DNA from: Streptococcus equinus
GTDB lineage: Bacteria; Bacillota; Bacilli; Lactobacillales; Streptococcaceae
Assembly: GCF_900101445.1 (NCBI RefSeq)
Contig: NZ_FNKE01000001.1
Location: 868,001-932,000, forward strand
Length of the DNA stretch: 64,000 nucleotides
Direction: 5' to 3'
Part shown: piece after piece, positions 60,513 through 64,000 of the stretch
Layout of the letters: every line of letters starts with the position of its first letter
How positions within the stretch are numbered: position 1 is the stretch's first letter
Made by a program: the position numbers and the translations under genes
The notes under the pieces: model-generated
What the model saw: the letters and a program-made list of their open reading frames with translations, nothing else
What the model was told of the DNA's origin: nothing
The model's database searches: none

Positions 60513-61269
60513 ATCTAATATAAGCTAGCCAAGCTTCATCTTCTGCTAGAATATCTGAACTAGTGTATGAACCGCGGTATTTGTTCCAAACGTGGTTTGG
60601 ATTAACAGTTTCAGTAGCTTGATTGTTTTGTTGAGTTTGGGTATCTTGTTCGGTAGTTTCTTGAGCGTCATCGGTTACCAACGGCTCATCATAGCTTGTT
60701 AAGCCGTATTGCTCAATTAAGGCATTTAACTTATCAGCGTAAGCAGTATCTGTGGCATAACGACCAGTCAGAGCCGCTGTGGCATCTTGATAAGAAGAGG
60801 TATTTGACTTCCAAGTATCCGCATAAAGATTCCAACTCAATAAATTAGCATAGTCATTGAGCGAATCTGCTAAGCTGTTGTATGAGCGAAAGGCTTGGTC
60901 AATCTCATAAGTATTTCCACTGCCATCATCTTCCCAAGTCTGCATGACGACTGAATTACCATTATAAGCCCCTTTTACCCCAAAGAAATTATAATAAGGT
61001 TCTTGGCTGAGTGCTGATTGGCCACTACTTGATTCTAAAACAGCTTGAGCAATCATCACTGAAGCATAAAGATTTCTTTCTTGACCAATTTGTCGAGCTG
61101 TTTCGCCGATACTTGTAATAAAATCAGCTGTCGCCGTAGGGGAAACTTGACCTGATTCAGCAATAACAGCGTGAGCAGCATGCCTGAAAGTGAGGTTAAT
61201 TCCCAATGTCATACAAGTAACTAAGGTCGAACAAGCTAAAAAGAATTTTGTCACTTGCTTGTCTTTCAC
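60511..61269 (-). CDS. Secreted GH73 N-acetylglucosaminidase (autolysin)
   Basis: Peptidoglycan hydrolase of 252 residues: N-terminal signal segment (about residues 8-33, ending AHA), a glucosaminidase domain (about 45-195) with catalytic Glu in AQAVLESSSGQSALS and the YNFFGVKG motif, then a Gln/Thr-rich linker and a short WNKYRGSYTSSD tail. It starts with GTG behind GGAGG. There is no wall-anchor motif. It probably cuts septal glycan for cell separation. Confidence 0.9.
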   Translation of the reverse strand: MKDKQVTKFFLACSTLVTCMTLGINLTFRHAAHAVIAESGQVSPTATADFITSIGETARQIGQERNLYASVMIAQAVLESSSGQSALSQEPYYNFFGVKGAYNGNSVVMQTWEDDGSGNTYEIDQAFRSYNSLADSLNDYANLLSWNLYADTWKSNTSSYQDATAALTGRYATDTAYADKLNALIEQYGLTSYDEPLVTDDAQETTEQDTQTQQNNQATETVNPNHVWNKYRGSYTSSDILAEDEAWLAYIR

Positions 61270-61383
61270 GTGGCCTCCTAAATTGTAAGTGCTATCTTAA
61301 CCCATTATAGCAAAGTTTTCATAAGCTGGCAACGCGATGTCCTGCTCTCAAAAATCAGCTTTTTACCACTTCTCTTTAAAAAG

Positions 61384-61414
61384 AAAAGGCTTGAATCATT
61401 TGATTCAAACCTTT
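61384..61414 (-). terminator. Terminator of adcA
   Basis: Arms AAAGGTTTGAATCA and TGATTCAAGCCTTT with small loop, followed by TTCTTTTT on the minus strand. Confidence 0.87.
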
Positions 61415-61421
61415 AATTATT

Positions 61422-62942
61422 TTAGTGAGCAACAAGGTGTTGGGCAATTTCTTGACCAGATTCTTTAGCTGGGAAGTAAGTTGGCCAGTGATCCATTTCT
61501 TTTAGAATTTCGTCTTGGCTACTGTTACCCCAGAAAAGATGGAAATGTTCAACATCTGTCGAGGTGATATTGTGGTCACTGAATTGAATGTATTTGAATT
61601 CACCAGCGTCTTTGTCATCTGTTTCAAACAAATAACGAACACCACGGTTACCTTTCTTGTATTTCAAGATTTTGTGACCTACGTATTTGTAAGTGTAGGT
61701 ATGCTTTTCACCATTTCGAACAAAAGTAACTTTGTTTTTCTTACCATCGATGATGATTTGTTCAACGTCCGTTTGATACCCTTTTGTGTAATAATCTTTA
61801 ACTTCTTGGGCAGTTTGCTCACCTTTTGAAGCTTTAGCTTTATAATCCCAGACAGGATCAAGTGTGCCATCAAGAAGGTATGGGTAGGCAGATTGCCATT
61901 TCCCTGTCCAATCGCTTAATTTGCGGTCAGTGACATCTTTATCTTTAAAATAGCCGTGCTGAACAGTTTTCGTGTCATCTGTTTCAGCTTTGATTTCTTT
62001 ACCTTTGACATCAGTTGTCAATTTCAAAGCTTTCAAGTTTTCTTTCATAACTGAGAAATAATCTTCGCCAGCTTTGATTTGTTTATTGGTTAAACTTTCT
62101 AGCGGATTTAAAACTTTTGTTTTCACACCAGCTTCATCTGCTAACGTTGCAGCAACTTTACTTGACGCATTTTCTTCAAAGTAAATGTATTTGATATCGT
62201 ATTTTTTAACGTATTTTGTAAGGCTCGCAATACGTTTTGCTGAAGGTTCTACTTCTGGTGAAATCCCAGCAATTGAGATTTGGTTCAAACCATAATCAAG
62301 TGCTAAATAACCAAAAGCAGCGTGCTGAGTGACGAAGCTTTTTTGTTTGGCATTTGAAAGTCCATCTGTGTAGGCTTTGTCCAAGTCATTGAGTTTTTCA
62401 ATGTAAGCAGCGCTGTTGGCTTTAAAAGTATCAGCTTTATCAGGGTATTTAGCAACAAAAGCATCTCGGATATTTTCAACCAAAGTAACCGCGCGTTTTG
62501 GTGACAACCAGACGTGTGGGTCATATTCATGACTATGTCCTTCATGCTCGTCATGGTCTTCGCCTTCTTCTTCAGCTGTACCAGCCATGAGAAGCATATC
62601 TCCACTTGCTCGAACGATAGTTAGGTTATCAGAATCAATTGATTTTTTGACTTTTTTAACCCATGTTTCCATGCTGTCATCCATGTAGACAAACATATCA
62701 GCATCTGAAATCGTAGCTACATTTTTAGTAGATGGTTCAAAATCATGTGGTTCTGTCCCAGCTTTAATCAGCATTGATACATCAGCTGTATCACCAGAAA
62801 CAGCCTTGGTAAATTCGTAGACAGGATAAAAAGTTGTTACCACTTTAATCTTGTCATCTGCAGCAACCTGCTTAATATGACTAACTTGCCAAACAAGCAA
62901 AAGCGCAAGTACATTTATCAACAAAAGAAATTTCTTCTTCAT
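61422..62942 (-). CDS. adcA: Zinc-binding protein AdcA with C-terminal ZinT domain
   Basis: Zinc-capturing subunit of the Adc ABC importer (adcB and adcC are not in the window). The 506 residues comprise a signal sequence, a ZnuA-like domain with GTEPHDFEPS, a His/Asp/Glu-rich loop (EGEDHDEHEGHSHEYDPH, about 125-142) and HAAFGY, then a ZinT domain with QFSDHN and EHFHLFWG. The signal sequence has no lipobox cysteine, so it is not a typical lipoprotein; S. pyogenes AdcA has the same trait as I recall. Two AdcR-like boxes lie on its promoter, indicating zinc repression. Confidence 0.95.
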   Translation of the reverse strand: MKKKFLLLINVLALLLVWQVSHIKQVAADDKIKVVTTFYPVYEFTKAVSGDTADVSMLIKAGTEPHDFEPSTKNVATISDADMFVYMDDSMETWVKKVKKSIDSDNLTIVRASGDMLLMAGTAEEEGEDHDEHEGHSHEYDPHVWLSPKRAVTLVENIRDAFVAKYPDKADTFKANSAAYIEKLNDLDKAYTDGLSNAKQKSFVTQHAAFGYLALDYGLNQISIAGISPEVEPSAKRIASLTKYVKKYDIKYIYFEENASSKVAATLADEAGVKTKVLNPLESLTNKQIKAGEDYFSVMKENLKALKLTTDVKGKEIKAETDDTKTVQHGYFKDKDVTDRKLSDWTGKWQSAYPYLLDGTLDPVWDYKAKASKGEQTAQEVKDYYTKGYQTDVEQIIIDGKKNKVTFVRNGEKHTYTYKYVGHKILKYKKGNRGVRYLFETDDKDAGEFKYIQFSDHNITSTDVEHFHLFWGNSSQDEILKEMDHWPTYFPAKESGQEIAQHLVAH

Positions 62943-62956
62943 GATGGCTCCTTTTC

Positions 62957-63010
62957 TTAACTAGTTAATGGTTTACCAGTAAAGTATATCCAAACTTTCA
63001 ACTTTTTGCA
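62957..63010 (-). promoter_or_regulatory. adcA promoter with two AdcR-like operators
   Basis: TTAACTAGTTAA (62957-62968) is a perfect palindrome of the AdcR box form TTAACNRGTTAA. TTTACCAGTAAA (62972-62983) is a second, looser one. Upstream on the minus strand, TTGCAA, 17 bp and TATACT make the promoter; the boxes lie between the -10 and the start codon. Confidence 0.85.
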
Positions 63011-63042
63011 AGCATTTTTTGTAAATTTTTTCGCTTTCATAC

Positions 63043-63075
63043 AAAAAATCCTCCGAAAAATTTTCAGAGGATTTA
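63043..63075 (-). terminator. Terminator of the dipeptidase gene
   Basis: Arms AAATCCTC and GAGGATTT with an AT-rich inner stem, followed by six T on the minus strand. Confidence 0.87.
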
Positions 63076-63084
63076 TCTTTACTA

Positions 63085-64000
63085 TTAGTCACTTACTGAG
63101 AAGCGATTTGTCATGAGGTTACTTGCATCAAAGAGGATTTTATTCAACAGTTTTTGAGTTTCTTCTTGGATGTAATCACTCATCGCTTGATTTTCAGCAT
63201 CAAAATCAACGCTTTCGCCGTTAGCTAAAGCGGCATCAACACGTTTGATACGGGCATGTCCTGCTGCCATTGTTTTTTCCACGTATGCTTCAATATCACC
63301 TTCGTGTTGGTGGAAGTGTGGATCGGCAATAGCTGCAATCAAACGATTTGCCCAGTAGAATGAATCTGTTGAGACATTTTCGCCAGTATTTGCAAAATAA
63401 GCTGGTGTTGTTGAAATTTGAGTAAAGAATGGCACCATTGTTCCAAATGGCATTGAACCGTATGCCAACCATTGGATACCTGTTGTGTCGTGTGGTTGGT
63501 CAGGTCGCAATTGAAGAATAGCTGTTTGACTTGTGCGGTTGATACCAATTGTACGGAATGTACGTTGTGTCACAGCATTTCCTTCTGGACCATATGGGTC
63601 AAATTCAGTGTCTTGATAGTGGTTGCTCAAAACGTATTTGACATCTTCGACAGTGACTTTACGATAAGGTTTTTGAGCCCATGGAATAAAGAAACTGCGT
63701 GGGTCTTGCTCGATTTCTGGATTCAAGAAACGTTGCATTGCCCAAGCACGTGGTGTGTTGTAGTGGCGGTCTTTATCACGTTGGCTACCAAAAGCATAGC
63801 GTGGATTGAAGTGTTCGTTTGAATATGTCAAATCCAAGTTATTATCTTCGATGAATTCACGCAAGTCACTTGAGTACATGTAATCATCAGGATTGTTAAA
63901 TTCAAAATGGTCAATACCAAGTTGGTTTGGATTTGTGACGTAACAATCATCTGGCACACGACGAGCAATCCAGTGGTGGCCACCGACAGTTTCTAACCAC
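63085..64000 (-). CDS. pepD: C69-family dipeptidase (partial, N-terminus outside window)
   Basis: Ntn-type dipeptidase of peptidase family C69. The visible 305 residues start [28 protein letters not shown] and run to the natural C-terminus; the catalytic N-terminal cysteine would be right of base 64000. The internal ATG-started frame at 63957 is not the real start, since the family sequence continues upstream to the window edge. It lies upstream of adcA on the same strand but with its own terminator. Confidence 0.92.
   Translation of the reverse strand, partial: WLETVGGHHWIARRVPDDCYVTNPNQLGIDHFEFNNPDDYMYSSDLREFIEDNNLDLTYSNEHFNPRYAFGSQRDKDRHYNTPRAWAMQRFLNPEIEQDPRSFFIPWAQKPYRKVTVEDVKYVLSNHYQDTEFDPYGPEGNAVTQRTFRTIGINRTSQTAILQLRPDQPHDTTGIQWLAYGSMPFGTMVPFFTQISTTPAYFANTGENVSTDSFYWANRLIAAIADPHFHQHEGDIEAYVEKTMAAGHARIKRVDAALANGESVDFDAENQAMSDYIQEETQKLLNKILFDASNLMTNRFSVSD

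Overview
The window is low-GC Firmicute chromosome and almost certainly Streptococcus. The gene content and several gene orders are streptococcal: cdaA-cdaR-glmM, murT-gatD, rodA-HAD-gyrB-ezrA, rplS near a chorismate mutase and flavodoxin, pde2-rpmE2, and adcA-pepD. A full histidine operon, a wall-anchored amylopullulanase and a plant-glycoside locus point to the S. bovis/equinus group (S. equinus, S. infantarius, S. gallolyticus and relatives). That placement is inference; no 16S or other marker is present. No CRISPR array, prophage, intact insertion sequence or rRNA was seen.

Layout. 1-8.4 kb: cell-envelope and central functions (partial glmM, c-di-AMP synthase cdaA and its regulator cdaR, divergent murT-gatD, enolase, a DUF1694 protein, glycerate kinase). 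8.5-15.2 kb: one 2218-residue LPXTG amylopullulanase with a MalR-like operator on its promoter. 15.4-23.7 kb: an eleven-gene his operon (hisC-Z-G-D-serB-B-H-A-F-I-E) behind a histidine T-box. 23.9-29.6 kb: ezrA, gyrB, a HAD protein and rodA. 29.8-35.8 kb: tRNA-Arg(CCT), rplS, a CLC protein with fluoride-type motifs, chorismate mutase, a VTT protein, a lone sufB, flavodoxin and adenosine deaminase. 35.9-37.4 kb: a MATE exporter behind a leader attenuator.

37.4-59.0 kb is the accessory heart of the window: a glycoside and rhamnose utilisation island. A minus-strand operon (GH2, MFS transporter, GH2) and a plus-strand operon (GH3, GH78 alpha-L-rhamnosidase, beta-phosphoglucomutase, GH43) point away from two convergent AraC regulators. 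Next comes rhaB-rhaA-rhaD with its own divergent AraC regulator. An iron-dependent alcohol dehydrogenase at the left edge fits lactaldehyde reduction. None of the glycosidases has a signal peptide, so the model is import of a rhamnose-bearing heterooligosaccharide by the MFS protein, hydrolysis in the cytoplasm, and feeding of rhamnose into RhaA/RhaB/RhaD. A nearly identical 20-bp site lies about 80 bp upstream of both divergent operons and is the best candidate for their shared operator. Catabolite-repression (cre)-like sites lie at several of these promoters.

59.0-64 kb returns to core genes: pde2, rpmE2, a GH73 glucosaminidase, the zinc-binding protein adcA with two AdcR-like boxes, and a C69 dipeptidase cut by the window edge. 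Starts were moved from the longest open frame where a ribosome binding site favoured an internal ATG.
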